DNA of 64,000 nucleotides from Metellina segmentata (GCA_947359465.1 OX375876.1:63184998-63248997); one strand, 5' to 3'. Positions 12,257 to 24,754 are shown, counted from the first letter of the stretch. Numbers and translations are program-made. Notes: a model not told the origin generated them from the letters alone.

Positions 12257-13048
12257 GGTCAGTTGATGACAGCTCGTAAGTGGTGGTCGATTCCAGCGGT
12301 CACTTAAAAGGGGGATAACATTCACCGTACACAGATCTATATCTATTTTTTACCATGCCGCTGGTGTAAAAGAAATTCTAGTGGTAACAATTGTCTACTT
12401 GCCGCAACGCAACCAATAAATAATTTGTCTCACATTAGGTTTCAGATTTTTCTCCACAACCGCATGACAGATCCTCAAACCAAGTGATTGGCGAAGTGAT
12501 ATAAAGCAGTGCACTCTATCTATTTTATTAGAACGACAATGATTGATACCTCTACATACAGTGTGTTGCTAAAGGGCTCCTTCCGTTTTTAATGCTGTCC
12601 TCGGATATTTCCCTTTGGGTTTGATCGTCTATTGAGTTGCTCCTGAACGACATTGACTAAAATAACCTACCTTCTCACAAAAAATAGCCGATTATTTTTT
12701 TTTAAGTGTTGCTAAAAGTATTCAAAATGTAATATAGCATTGAATTAATAAGAAAAGTATTCCCCCTTTTTTGTGAAAAGTACAATCGCTGAACACAAAC
12801 ATGAAAATCAATGACTATAATTCTATTAAATTTCCTGTATATAAATTTTATGGAGAGGTAGGGAACGTTAAACTAAGCCGTATTCACATGGAGATGTTTG
12901 TCTGCATGCGCCACCTAGATTCAGTAGAGGGCGCTGCTCAGAGCTCTTGGACATTTTGTAAAGCAATTCACGTGTAGATGCTGTATTGATGTTGGGGACG
13001 GAAACGAACGTTGCTGCGTAATGCAAGTGTGTAGACACAGTCTATATC
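12257..13048. other. unassigned DNA
   Basis: No gene, inverted termini or tandem repeat was recognised. A somewhat GC-richer patch lies at about 12885-12960. Confidence 0.4.
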
Positions 13049-13058
13049 AAAACTGCAA

Positions 13059-13326
13059 TTTTTTTTTTCTTCTAATGGCGGGCACATTTGACCGAAGTCA
13101 TTGGCCACTACAAGGCCGGAAGTGATGGCCACTTGTGAAGGAGCACCCAGTGGGAGGACCATCATTGCTCCTAACAATTACTTGGTAATTTTGCACCATG
13201 TTCAGATGACGAAGCAACACCTGAGCTGGTATACGCTTACAAACATCCATGCCCGAACCCAGATTCGAACCGGGGACCTTCCGATTTAGAGGCTAACACC
13301 TTAACCACTATACCGGTTGGTCGGCA
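13059..13326 (-). mobile_element. tRNA-derived SINE, second family
   Basis: On the minus strand from about 13322 the head reads as a tRNA-like promoter: TATAGTGGTTAAGGTG (box A) and GGTTCGAATCTGGG (box B). A body follows containing GGAGCAATGATGGTCCTCCC and GTGCTCCTTCACAAGTGGCC, with a short A-rich tail. A direct repeat AAAACTGCAA flanks it at 13049-13058 and 13327-13336, read as the target duplication. Truncated or diverged relatives lie at about 30490-30640, 55365-55500 and 60640-60750. Confidence 0.82.
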
Positions 13327-13908
13327 AAAACTGCAAAATGGGCACAGTAAAAATGTTATTCGTCTACTTATTATTTCATTTCTGCACTTAATTTACGCTC
13401 TAACACATATAAATGGCATTTGCGGACACATAGTTGAATGCAGTCTAATTTTGTATTCCTTACCTACTAAAGGTTTGTACACAGGAAGATTTGAAAAGTC
13501 CTCTATGAATTTATAAATATCTATCTAATGGAAAATAATTATTTCATAAGGGCTGTTTTTTTTTTAATTTTATATATCTATATATATTATCTGTAGGATA
13601 TTTATATCCATATCTTTAGAAAATGTGCAACATAATAAAGGGGATATTCACAGCGTTGTCCCATACAAATTATTTCTGATCAAGGCAATATTACTTTGTG
13701 ACTCGAAAACTGAAAAACTTTGGCGTCTTTAAACAACTAAATAAATTACATCTTGGTAAAATTTTTTGTTGGACTTGATTCAATTTTGAAAGCTACTTTA
13801 AAAATTACTTTTGTAATACATTTTCTGATGACATCGATAAAAGGCACTCAGTGTAAAATTAGTTTTTTTACCCCAAATAATGTCTTATTCCACAAAACAA
13901 TTGAGTGT

Positions 13909-14177
13909 TGTAACGGACAGTGAAGCTTTCCCTGTAGCGATCCTAGCGGAAAGCATTCCAATTAGTTAGTCTGCGATGAACTGCCAACGAAATAGCATGC
14001 GCTATGTGAGCAGTTAATTCGGAACCCCTCTTTGTAAATATTATTATTTAATTTCTTTGCTTTGTAAATGTAATTTGTGTAAATAAATAACTGTTTCAAA
14101 TAAATACTTAGGTTTAAGTCCTGTTTTCCTTCATGTATTTTGAGCAGTTATTACTGTAAACACCCCTAACTCTTACA
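13909..14177. mobile_element. probable solo LTR
   Basis: The 269 bp segment begins TGTAACGGACAGTG and ends CCTAACTCTTACA, giving the TG...CA ends of an LTR. A 4 bp duplication GTGT flanks it at 13905-13908 and 14178-14181. It carries several AATAAA-like words around 14075-14105, where a polyadenylation signal could sit. No second LTR or gag-pol sequence is nearby, so a solo LTR left by LTR-LTR recombination is the simplest reading. A chance match of short ends cannot be excluded without other copies. Confidence 0.5.
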
Positions 14178-14369
14178 GTGTTAATTTATTTTTGCTTTGG
14201 TATATTCCCCTAACTTTTAAATTGTAGGAGCATCAGACTGTTTGCAGACTGTTCAATCGAAATAATTTAATTATCTCTAATAGATACTTAATTCCAAGCT
14301 ATTTTACAGTCTATACAACTCTAAATGTTACAGAAAACGTTTGAGTAATTATTAAATTAGCAGATTTAC

Positions 14370-16060
14370 ACAAGAACTATATAATAAAAACTTTTATATT
14401 TCTGCAGCAAAAATTTCTAATTTCTGATACATTTTTCAGGATGTATTCATCTGTTGAATATTCGGAGTGAAAATTGGAATCCCAAACATTATAAAGAGTA
14501 TGTAAAGAAGAATTATATATTACGTGAGACATTTTTGAAGCTAACAGCCCTTTACAGCAAAATAAGCTGTAAATCCTTTTCGAAATCATCACGATTTAAG
14601 GACCCCAGTTGATACTTATTTGCTCTGTACTACTGCAAGAAATAATTACAACAAACAAACTTTACTAGGGGGCCTGCCCTCTGCTCGCTAACGCTCGTCA
14701 ACCCCCGGAGGATTGATTTGCAATCCTCGTTGGTTCGCTGCGCGAAACTATGCTCGCTTCGCTCGCCTAAATGAAGACATGTGTCCTAGCAGAAGGGATT
14801 GTTTACAAAATATGTTACCAAAAAAATGCTTTTCAAATCTAAATTTGCTGTATTACAGAAAAAATATATACAGTATCTCTAAAATCAGAATTCAAATGAA
14901 AACTTTGTGCAAATTTTGACTCGAAATGTGAACGTTGCTTTGGAAATTGAATTCCCAGCATGTTGTTTGTGTGTACATTTTCCCAGCACTCATACGACCC
15001 ACACTTTTTCATTGAGTTTGTTGTCGAAAGTTGTAGTGCAAGCGTCTTGTTGAACTATAATTGTTGACCCTGAAAAGGGCCGTTTTTTAAATGGCCCTGA
15101 AAAGATCCTCCGCTTTCTTTGATTTCTATTATAAACTAACTGCAACAGCTCATTAAAATTTCCTTTTTTTTTCCCAATAAAATTTCATCCGATAACGCTA
15201 TAAATTCAATCGATGCGCGAGACTTCGCGATAAACAAACAATCGTACAGTGTTGCCAAAACGCGATTACAAATAACGTCTTTTTTGCGTGCCACGTAAGA
15301 GAATTATATATATAGATTCTTCATACCGGACAGTGAATATTTGAAATGAACTTGGAATACTCAAGCTGTAAATCATCTCCGAAATCACCACGATTCAAGA
15401 GATGAGCAAATACCCCAGTTGATACTTATTTGCTCCGAACAACAGCAAGAAAATATTACAACCAATATTACATTTTTCACCATCGTGGACACTGCATATT
15501 TGAAGTGAAACTTACAATCCTACTATTATGAAGTGAGATTATTTAAAGAACAGGACTTACACTTTAAACGCGACGTTTTAACACGAACAGCCATTTACAG
15601 CGAAATAAGCCATAAATCCGGTCTGAAATCATCACGGTTCAAGGGATGAGGAAATACCCCAGTTGATACTTATTTGCTCTGAACAACAGCAAGAAAATAT
15701 TTCAAACAATATTACATTTTTCATCATCGTGGGCACTGCATATTTGAAGTTAAACCTACTATTATGAAGTGAGATTATTTAAAGAACAGGACTTACACTT
15801 TAAACGCGACGTTTTAACACGAACAGCCATTTACAGCGGAATAAGCCATAAATCCGGTCTGAAATCATCACGGTTCAAGGGATGAACAAATGTCGCAGTT
15901 GATATCCATGGGCCCCGAAGCACAACCGAGGGCAACAAAAGCAATGCCAGAAAAAAATTACAACCAATGTACTTACTTCTCTTCATGCCGGGCACTGAAT
16001 CTTCGAAGTGAAACTTGGAATTCCAAGTATTAGACTCCAGGGAGAAATGGAAACAAAATC
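14370..16060. repeat. tandem array, unit about 240 bp
   Basis: The unit is marked by GAAATCATCACGGTTCAAGG followed by CCCCAGTTGATACTTATTTG, with copies starting near 14580, 15380, 15624 and 15860. The measured period is 244 then 236 bp between the last three. The first copy lacks its middle and carries the 652 bp insertion at 14664-15315. The copies at 15620-15860 are the most similar. No coding role was seen. Confidence 0.85.
14664..15315 (+). mobile_element. interspersed element with ACTAG start and TATATATAG end
   Basis: A 652 bp block splits one unit of the surrounding tandem array; host sequence CAACAAACAAACTTT resumes as ATTCTTCATACCGG. It starts ACTAGGGGGCCTGCC with a conspicuous GCTCGCTAACGCTCGTCAAC segment and ends TTATATATATAG. 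No inverted termini or clear target duplication are visible. A truncated relative of its first ~50 bp lies at 59885. The start and end words resemble those of the larger elements at 21658 and 23246. The class is unknown; rolling-circle (Helitron-like) or retroelement-derived are both possible. Confidence 0.6.
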
Positions 16061-16642
16061 TCGAAACAAAGTCCATTTCCTAAAAACACACAAACACAAA
16101 ACTTTAGGGGTGGTTCGGGCGGGCAATGAATTGCAATCGATTCCGTAGGCTCAGGACGCGTCGAGGCGGATATTCCCTTTATATTTTTTTGGGTTTGATT
16201 CCACTGCTCTTATTTCATTCGAGAAGGAAAAATAGGAAACGACTCCGGGACTTAGTCAGCGTTAGAGCCATGGAATGACTGAGCCCCTCATATAAATCGC
16301 CATGTGCAAAGATAGTCGCAATTGATTGCCTTCGTCGTCTTTTCGACGACAACTAAGGGATTATTCTCCCTCGCGAGCAGTTTTTCTTTTGTATTTTGAT
16401 TCGCCGCTGATTAAAAAAAGGAAACGAATAAGTGAAAAAGAGGGAAAATTAATATGAATTGATCACATCTAATAATAAATGACGACGGATCAGACTTCAC
16501 AGCTAAGGGTATAATACAATCTATTTGTTTTCAATGGTGGAATATGAAATCCAATCACCATGAAGGGATGCAATTAGATCGATGAAATCTACCCAACATA
16601 TTTATTGCAACAAAGTATGATATTTTTTACAATTTTAAGACT
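16061..16642. other. unassigned stretch, partly GC-richer than the window
   Basis: Positions about 16090-16400 are unusually GC-rich for this window and contain no long open frame. I recognise neither an exon nor a repeat. It could be a conserved non-coding element or an unknown transposon remnant. Confidence 0.35.
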
Positions 16643-16876
16643 TTTACCCTCCTAGTGGTTTTGACGACATATCTCGTCCATCATAACATGATCAATTTTG
16701 ATAGTGACGAGATATATCGTCATCAAAATATGATACTTTAGATCTGGTTTATTTTTTTTAACGATTATACTGTCTCTTCTAATGACAAGAAATCGGGTCC
16801 AACAAGATCAGGTCACTTTTGCTAATAACGCGATACGTCGTCGAGAGGTATCGCGTCATTAGCAAAGAAGGGTTAA
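16643..16876. mobile_element. piggyBac-like MITE, 234 bp copy
   Basis: The left end is TTTACCCTCCTAGTGGTTTT and the right end is GAAGGGTTAA; the consensus termini of the family are TTAA-CCCTCC and GGAGGG-TTAA. TTAA target sites and ends beginning CCC are typical of piggyBac elements. The body repeats GACGAGATATCTCGTC-like words. It has the same length (234 bp) as the copy at 54245-54478. A strong hairpin lies near its right end at 16818-16866. It has no coding capacity. Confidence 0.72.
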
Positions 16877-16899
16877 GTGACAGGATGCACACATAACGC

Positions 16900-17490
16900 C
16901 ATGTGAAATGTTAAGTGCGTGCTCTTCAGTAACCAGTGTACTCACTGCGTTGTTGAATACATGCATCCGATCGTACAGGCGACAGATGGCATACTTGGGG
17001 ATGCTTTCTACGACTGGTCCAAGAGCAAAGTTAGATCAACAATAGTCGATAAAGAGAAGCTGTCGTCCAATCCTGTCCCCCATATTCTCAAAATGCTAAA
17101 GATCTGGTGATCGTGCTTGTCGCGGTAGAGTGTTAATATCTCCAAGAGCACGTTGGGTTACAGTTGTGATATGGGGGACGAGTGTTGTTATGTTGAAACA
17201 GGACTTCGAAATGCCGTTCAGGGATGGTCCCATAACTGAGTGGATTACCTCTCTTCGTCATTCAGGGTCATCTGGATAGTCCGGAAATCCTGCCATCATA
17301 CGAAATCCCTCCCCAAACCATACTGAAGAACCATAATGCCCGGAGTTTGTTAGTCATGTAGGAGTCGGAGAGTACTTGACAAGAGTCTTTCATTGGGCCT
17401 CCTTCAGTACCGTGTAAGACCATCACTAGCGCCAAGACATTGACTCGTCCGTGAACACTACACATCGGTCCATTCTGTCCTCTAATTGAT
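16900..17490 (-). pseudogene. Tc1-like transposase C-terminal fragment
   Basis: Minus-strand pieces match the second half of a Tc1 transposase. CVVFTDES lies near 17460 (catalytic Asp), VWGGISYDGR near 17320, and FQHNNTRP near 17200 stands where family members have QDNARPH, so the second Asp has become Asn. ITTVTQRALGDIN and ARSPDL follow, and a LYDRMH-type C-terminus lies near 16960. Frameshifts and stops separate the pieces. No N-terminal DNA-binding region is seen, so the copy is truncated or too decayed there. The family differs from the copies at 2.3-3.5 kb and 28.2-29.1 kb. Confidence 0.78.
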
Positions 17491-20400
17491 GTCCTTAATA
17501 ATTTTATTTCAATTAAATTATAAAATATTTTTATTCACATCAGGATATGAATGCTGTAGTCATTAAAATGACTGAAATAACATGAGATGTGAGTTACGAC
17601 ACAGCCATCAAAAGAGAAGAGCAATAAAACAAGTTTAGCAGAAATCTATGCAAGGTCCAACAAGTAAAAAATTCAAACATGATTATTTCAAATATTCTAC
17701 TCGTTTCAAATATTATTAAATTTGTAAGTCATACTAAAGGGGGTTCAGGCATACTTTTAGGCCCGTGCTCTTTGTAACTGTAAATATTTTCTGACTATAT
17801 TTACTTTAGAGTTGTGTCATTTTTTCACTGAAATATTCGAACTACAACTCGAATTCATCCCATTTAAATTTTGTCTAAAACGTTTCATCATGTGTTAGAG
17901 AAGCAATATACGACACGTGTATCTATTACGTTTGTTTCAGAAATCAGGAACATATCGCAACCCGGCAAAAAAGGTGACGCAAGTCAAAATTTCAGAAGTT
18001 GAGAAACATCAATTTAAAGGATACTATAAACCTTATATTGAAATAGTATAAGCTTCTTTTAATTTATAAGTAAGTATTTATGTCTTTAAATTCTATTATA
18101 TTCTATAGAATAGTTATATAACACGCTGGGGCACCTCATACATATTTTTCAATGACTTAACATTCAAATTTTTATGTTTTGAGTTGTGTCACTTTCATGC
18201 CGGGGTGCTATATATTTCTCTATGTTCTTGAATTTTATGCTAACTTTTGTCAATAGTTTTATTTTGTAAGTTAACTACAAAAAAAAACGTTTTTATTCCA
18301 CTGCGTTAGATTCTAATCGTTATTTATGAACTTACTAGCGGTAAAACACTTTCAAAAAAGAATACAACGGGCTCTAAATATAATTTATTGTTATTAAAAT
18401 GTGTTACTTTTTACATTATTTATTTATATTTTTGCATTATATAATGTGGTACGTGTTCAATAAACCAATTTATTGTTATAAAAAATTTTCCAAGTTTTCC
18501 AAATTATTTTTTTAATTAAATTTCTAGAAAAGTAAATTTTTGAAAATATTCTCCAATAGGTTTACAAAATGCAAGATATATAAATGGAGATGTGATTACT
18601 CGACTTGCATCTGAAATATGTAAGTTCTTGCATTTATGTATTCTTTTTAGCAATAGAAGAAAAGGAAACATGAAAAAGTTAATACGTTTTACAAACATTA
18701 CTATCCCATCAACAAATATCAGGCATCGTTTCTTGCCCACATTTCTATGAACCATCTGTTCATCAATAGTTCTGATCTACTGCTTGTTGTCATACAGCAA
18801 AATAATAAAACTAAAGCTGAATACATAAATTTAATTCTGAAACTAATGAAATTAAAACACTAATAAAAAATAGAGTTTGCAAAACATATATCCACTTTTT
18901 AATTTAGAATGAATAATTAATCTGATGACATACGAATAAGAATTTTTACTTTTTAATAAATTAACATAACCCGACTAGACTGGAAAGGAGAATCATTTAT
19001 TTTTAATTGATAACGTATTTTAGTGAACCTTTCTATGTCAATATAAGTACTTTATACATCTTTATACATCAGTGATAAATAATGTATTTTTACCTTTGAA
19101 CTTATTGGTAACTTGATGTATAACGCCGGAAAAGGATCCCAAAATTTCACTCCGTTAATTAGCTTGAGTAACATGTGAATTTTGCCTTGAACTTCGGTCT
19201 GGATTATGCTTTAAGAATTAATTTTTCTGTGAAAAAAACATTTACTTCAAGTGATGGGCATAAGGCTACCAATATAAGTTAAATGCTACGGTTCTAAGTA
19301 CATTAAGGATATATATTACATGCTTAGTACCTAATATTAATACATACCCAAGGACAGATCAATACGTTACCAAATCCATTGTTTTTCATTGTTAAATGTT
19401 ATATCTTCCTGTTATGAATGCGCTAATTGTAGCTTTGTGTAAAGGGCATTATTATTTAGAATAATTATTGGATATTTAGAAGTTAGAATAATTATTCTGA
19501 GCAAGATTTTAAAATCTTCGTTTACGAAATTGTGCTTTAATCAGGAAAAGAGATATAAGACCTATAACAGCGGTAAATATTTGATAGTAAGGAATAGAAA
19601 CATTTATCACGAAATTAAGAAGGAATGTACAAACACATGCAACAAAAATTTACAGTAAGATTAAAAATGACAAGATTTTTAGGATTTCAATTAATATATT
19701 TGATACTTATAATTTACATCTGCATCCCCCCCCCCCCATTTCAGCTTTAAAAACACAAACTTGCATCTATTTTTACATTCAACCCGATGCATGTCCCTTT
19801 TTTAAAAATGGATTTATAAGCATAGAGTTGTTATTTACTGTAGTCTGGGTTATCATGTTCGAATTTTTATAACTACACTTTTATATGTTCAGAAGTTTTA
19901 TTCGATATGCAAACGTTAAATTTTGGATTGAGTCTATTTATTTCTCATAAAAAAAACGAACGACCTAAGTTTAAATTAAAACAATAATCGGGAACTTAAA
20001 AGTCAATTTAAAAATAAAACCACTTTCTAGTATGAAATAATTTGACAGGCACTACTGTAATAGTAGTAAAAAAAATCAACCGAAGATCAAAAAGGAAGGA
20101 AGTAATTGTACCAATAATTAAAAAGGTTAGGACTCTAAAATTTGGTGTTTTGTAAAGTGCCACATAAAACAAAAACTTCAAGACATCATCTCCTATGCCA
20201 AAAAGTCCTCAAAACATTTCAGAACTATCTCAAAAGCACTTAGGAGATGAGTTGTACAAAAAAGATCTTGAGAGAAGTGTTTTCATCAACATAATCACAT
20301 GAAAAAACAAACCCGTTTTAATCAAGAACATTTTTAAGCAAATAGAAAGAAAAACTGCGAAGGGGCAAAACTATTTCTCTCGTGGCCGTTCTATCTGCCA

Positions 20401-20690
20401 CTTCTGATCTCTTTTGCCCCACCTGTCAAGCTGGACATCAACCAGCTGTTACGTGTGGAGCACTAATGACACAGGCATCAAGAAAACATCGTCAACCCTT
20501 TTTATCCTTTTATTTCAAGCCTCTCCAATCTATTTCGTCTTGGTATTTATGGATACTGCTTTCTTTTGGGGATCTGAAACCTCCTTGACCTTATTGCGAA
20601 ATGCTTTGTCGGGCATAGAATGGTGTTTTCCGAGCTGTCACTCAAAACTGGGGGGAAGCTTGCGTGATAGAAAGATGGGGTCCGATTTGT
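17491..20690. other. unassigned, very AT-rich DNA
   Basis: About 3.2 kb without a recognisable gene or element. It holds a run of 11 C near 19727 and an imperfect dyad around GGGGCAAAA (about 20358) and TTTTGCCCC (about 20411). The 60-90 codon frames at 18516-18755 and 20382-20695 show no domain. Confidence 0.4.
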
Positions 20691-21657
20691 GTTAGGAATT
20701 TCAATAATGCCACATTCATGGTGGCTGGATGGAATAGATGAAAAAGAAGTTGATGCATAGCGATGAACGCTATACACACGACATGTAATTGTGGTTTGCT
20801 TTGTGTATTACTTGAAGTAGATGTACTACAGTATTCAGTTCACATTTGCTTCGATTGGAGTGTAAGTCGGATTTATTATTCAGTTTATGAGGCCAATTTT
20901 GAAAGTAGCTTTCAAGTTTTGACTCCCAGACTGAATAACTGTTATTCAGAAGAAATGGTAATCATTAACTTGTGGCATAACTTGATTTCGGTTCTATCAC
21001 GTACATCTTACAAGTTAAGAATTGGTTGTTAAATGGAATACGATATTAGTTTCATTACGCGAAGGTATAATAGTATCCGATTTGTGGTTACGAAAGCTAC
21101 ACACGCGAAGGGTAAATTCTGAAGTGTTTTGTGTATTTCTGGAAAATGTACCACAATATTCTGTTCATTTGCGTGTATAAGTCGGAATTATTATTCAGTC
21201 TGGGAGTCAAAATTTTGAAAGTTATTCAGAAGAATTGGTAAGCATTGACTTGTGGCATAGCTACTTTTCGGTTTTATCAATTAGCACGTAGCAAATAACG
21301 AATCCGTTGTGCAATCGAAAAATATATTAATTGTATTATATGAAAGTTTAAGATTAACCTATTTGCGGTAGGAATTTCAAAAATGCCACATCATAGTGTC
21401 TAGATGGAATATACGAAAAAGAAGTTGATGCAGGTTACAGAACACTATACGTGGCAGGGAAATTATGAAATGCTTTGTGTACTTGTAGAAGTTGATGTAC
21501 CAGTGTTTTAATAATTTGCCTTTATTGAATTGAAGTTGTATTTATTATTCAGTCTGGGAGTCACATTTTCAGAGTTATTCAAAAGAATTAGTAATCATTG
21601 ACACATGGCATAAGTTTTTTCAGTTTTAGCACGTATCGTGTGGCAGTTATATTGCAG
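20690..21657. repeat. tandem array, unit about 300-390 bp
   Basis: Three diverged units are visible, marked by AGGAATTTCAATAATGCCAC, GATGGAATAGATGAAAAAGA, TTTATTATTCAGTCTGGGAG and AATCATTGACTTGTGGCATA. Copies begin near 20692, 21085 (partial) and 21365. The third unit is broken at 21657 by the elements at 21658-24893. The array's matching sequence (AATATATTAATGGTATCACA) resumes after 24893. Confidence 0.75.
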
Positions 21658-23245
21658 ACTAGCAAAATACCCGACCTTACTCGGTTTGAATTGGTTTACT
21701 CTAGATTGAAGAGATAATCAAAATATATAATGACTTACGTTTTTTGTAGAATAAAAATTTATTTTAACATCTTTCGCCATCTTTATATTTTCTACAACTT
21801 ACTTTGGACACAAATCTTACACATGCATATCCATTCATGTAATACATTTCACATACATCGCACAATTGCTGTATGACAAAGCTACAAAATGACGAAAGGT
21901 GATACCAAGGTTACTACTATAAAAGACGATTTATAGGAAGATTTGGAATTCCCTTTCTTAAGTTCTTTTCATGTTCATCTCAATTAATTAAAATTACGAT
22001 TTACGGCGAGTGCTCTCGCACTCATAGTCAACAAAACAATATTTTTTTTGCTTGTGGCACTCTTGCCTCCGGTATGCGACATTGTGAAATTTTGCAATCT
22101 TCTCCTGTCATTATTACAACGAATTTTTTAATGTTGGAAAAAGTTCCAGTTTGGATTAATAAACATTATTATTCTTCAAATAACGGCATTATTCTTTCAA
22201 TAATGGCATAACTACACTTAAAATTTACTGAAAATTTATACTGACTTACCTAACATTTTTAAGTCTAATACTTTGTGGTGCTGTTGCGTGTGATGAGAAG
22301 GAAAACATATTTATTAAAAAAATAAATATTTGAAACAGGAAACAGCGAAGTAAAACAAAATAAAAGATGTCGCAAAAAATTGTTCTAAAGATATTAATTT
22401 GTGATTCAATTTTATCTCTTGATCTCGCACAGTTGCCACAACTTACAACTAAAAGTGTATAAAATTTAGATATGTGAAATTAATTCAGAGCGAAAGAACC
22501 AGAAAAAATATCACTGCTCGCGCGATCTTGTTCATTCTCGTTTCATTGAAAAATATCGTCTGTCCCAAATATTCGGAAATCGTTTTCATTGCGCAAAGAA
22601 TAAAAATAAGACTCGAAATAAATGAAGTATCAGAGATGAAATTCCATAAAAAAAATAATAATTTTTTGAAGAATAATTACTTTTTCAGCAGTACTGGTAA
22701 AGCAATCGAAGTAATCGTAATATTCAATAGACATTCCAATTTTTCCAAAACTACCAAATTATGGTTGATTTAAGTATACTTACTCAGGTGTTTTAGCATG
22801 AAACTCAACTAAATATAACAATAAAGAAATGTTTAATATTGCATTCTCTAAACTAATAGATAATGTATAAAATAAAATACAATGCAATCAAATATCTGGA
22901 ATACAATTCATGTGATGTCTACACAAACACACAAACACAAAATCGAGCATAGAACAGAAAGACGGACAGACAGACTTTCGCAACCAATGCCACTCACTAA
23001 ATGAAGATAAGTACTCACTGTATGCAAATTTTCATGAAAATATCTCAAACCGCGTGGACGTGTATAGGGCACAACATACAGACAGACAGACACACAGACA
23101 GACAGACAGACGGACAGACAGACAGACAGACACCAAACGAGAAAAAGGCGGATTCGGCATCAGAAGGGTCCAAAACGGATAGAAAACTTGAAATGGGTCG
23201 AAAATATTGAATGTACAAACAAACACTCCATTCTTATTTATATAG
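21658..23245 (+). mobile_element. 1.6 kb interspersed element, copy A of a head-to-tail pair
   Basis: It starts ACTAGCAAAATACCCGACCT and ends TTCTTATTTATATAG. Its 1588 bp are nearly identical to copy B, which begins at the next base. It has no long open frame and no inverted termini. A (CAGA)n-type microsatellite lies about 110-165 bp before its 3' end, and a shorter GACGGACAGACAGAC word about 270 bp before the end. An internal microsatellite near the 3' end, no coding capacity and tandem copies recall Helitron/Helentron-derived elements such as Drosophila DINE-1. That class is an inference, and a retroelement origin is not excluded. Confidence 0.75.
23078..23132 (+). repeat. (CAGA)n microsatellite inside copy A
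   Basis: Imperfect CAGA/GACA tetranucleotide repeats interrupted by CACA and CGGA. The opposite-strand frame reads as runs of Cys, Leu, Ser and Val and is an artefact of the repeat. Confidence 0.95.
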
Positions 23246-24709
23246 ACTAGCAAAATACCCGACCTTACTCGGTTTGAATTGGTTTACTCTAGATTGAAGA
23301 GATAATCAAAATATATAATGACTTACGTTTTTTGTAGAATAAAAATTTATTTTAACATCTTTCGCCATCTTTATATTTTCTACAACTTACTTTGGACACA
23401 AATCCTACACATGCATATCCATTCATGTAATACATTTCACATACATAGCACAATTGCTGTATGACAAAGCTACAAAATGACGAAAGGTGATACTAAGGTT
23501 ACTACTATAAAATACGATTTTGAGGGAGATTTGGAATTCCCTTTCTTAAGTTCTTTTCATGTTCAACTCAATTAATTAAAATTACGATTTACGGCGAGTG
23601 CTCTCGCACTCATAGTCAACAAAACAATATTTTTTTACTTGTGGCACTCTTGCTTCCGGTATGCGACATTGTGAATTTTTGCAATATTCTCCTGTCATTA
23701 TTACAACGAATTTTTTAATGTTGGAAAAAGTTCCAGTTTGGATTAATAAACATTATTATTCTTTCAATAGCGGCATTATTCTTTCAATAGCGGCATTATT
23801 CTTTAAATAACGGCATTATTCTTTCAATAATGGCATAACTACACTTAAAATTTACTGAAAATTTATACTGACTTACCTGACATTTTTAAGTCTAATACTT
23901 TGTGGTGCTGTTGCGTGTGATGAGAAGGAAAACACATTTATTAAAATAATAAATATTTAAAACAGGAAACAGCGAAGTAAAACAAAATAAAAGATGTCGC
24001 AAAAAATTGATCTAAAGATATTAATTTGTGATTCAATTTTATCTCTTGATCTCGCACAGTTGCCACAACTTACAACTAAAAGTGTACAAAATTTAGAAAT
24101 GTGAAATTAATTCAGAGCGAAAGAACCAGAAAAAATATCACTGCTCGCGCGATCTTGTTCATTCTCGTTTCATTGAAAAATATCGTCTGTCCGAAATATT
24201 CGGAAATCGTTTTCATTGCGCAAAGAATAAAAATAAGACTCGAAATGAATAAATGAAGTATCAGAGATGAAAATCCATAAAAAAAAAAAAAAAAAAATTG
24301 AAGAATAATTACTTTTTCAGCAGTACTGGTAAAGCAATCGAAGTAATCGTAATATTCAATAGACATTCCAATTTTTCCAAAACTACCAAATTATGGTTGA
24401 TTTAAGTATACTTACTCAGGTGTTTTAGCATGAAACTCAACTAAATATAACAATAAAGAAATGTTTAATATTGCGTTCACTGAACTAATAGATAATGTAT
24501 AAAATCAAATACAATGCAATCAAATATCTGGAATAGAATTCATGTGATGTCTACAGAAACACACAAACACAAAATCGAGCATAGAACAGAAAGACGGACA
24601 GACAGACTTTCGAAACCAATACCACTCACTAAATGAAGATAAGTACTCACTGTATGCAAATTTTCATGAAAATATCTTAAACCGCGTGGACGTGTATAGG
24701 GCACAACAT

Positions 24710-24754
<45 letters not shown>

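Noticed and set aside
13250..13322. tRNA gene on the minus strand
   Set aside because: GGTTCGAATCTGGG and TAGTGGTTAAGG look like tRNA boxes, but a SINE body follows, flanking direct repeats mark an insertion, and the acceptor arms do not pair.
20358..20420. regulatory stem-loop GGGGCAAAA / TTTTGCCCC
   Set aside because: A 9 bp stem with a loop of about 40 nt is expected by chance in a window of this size, and nothing nearby suggests a role.
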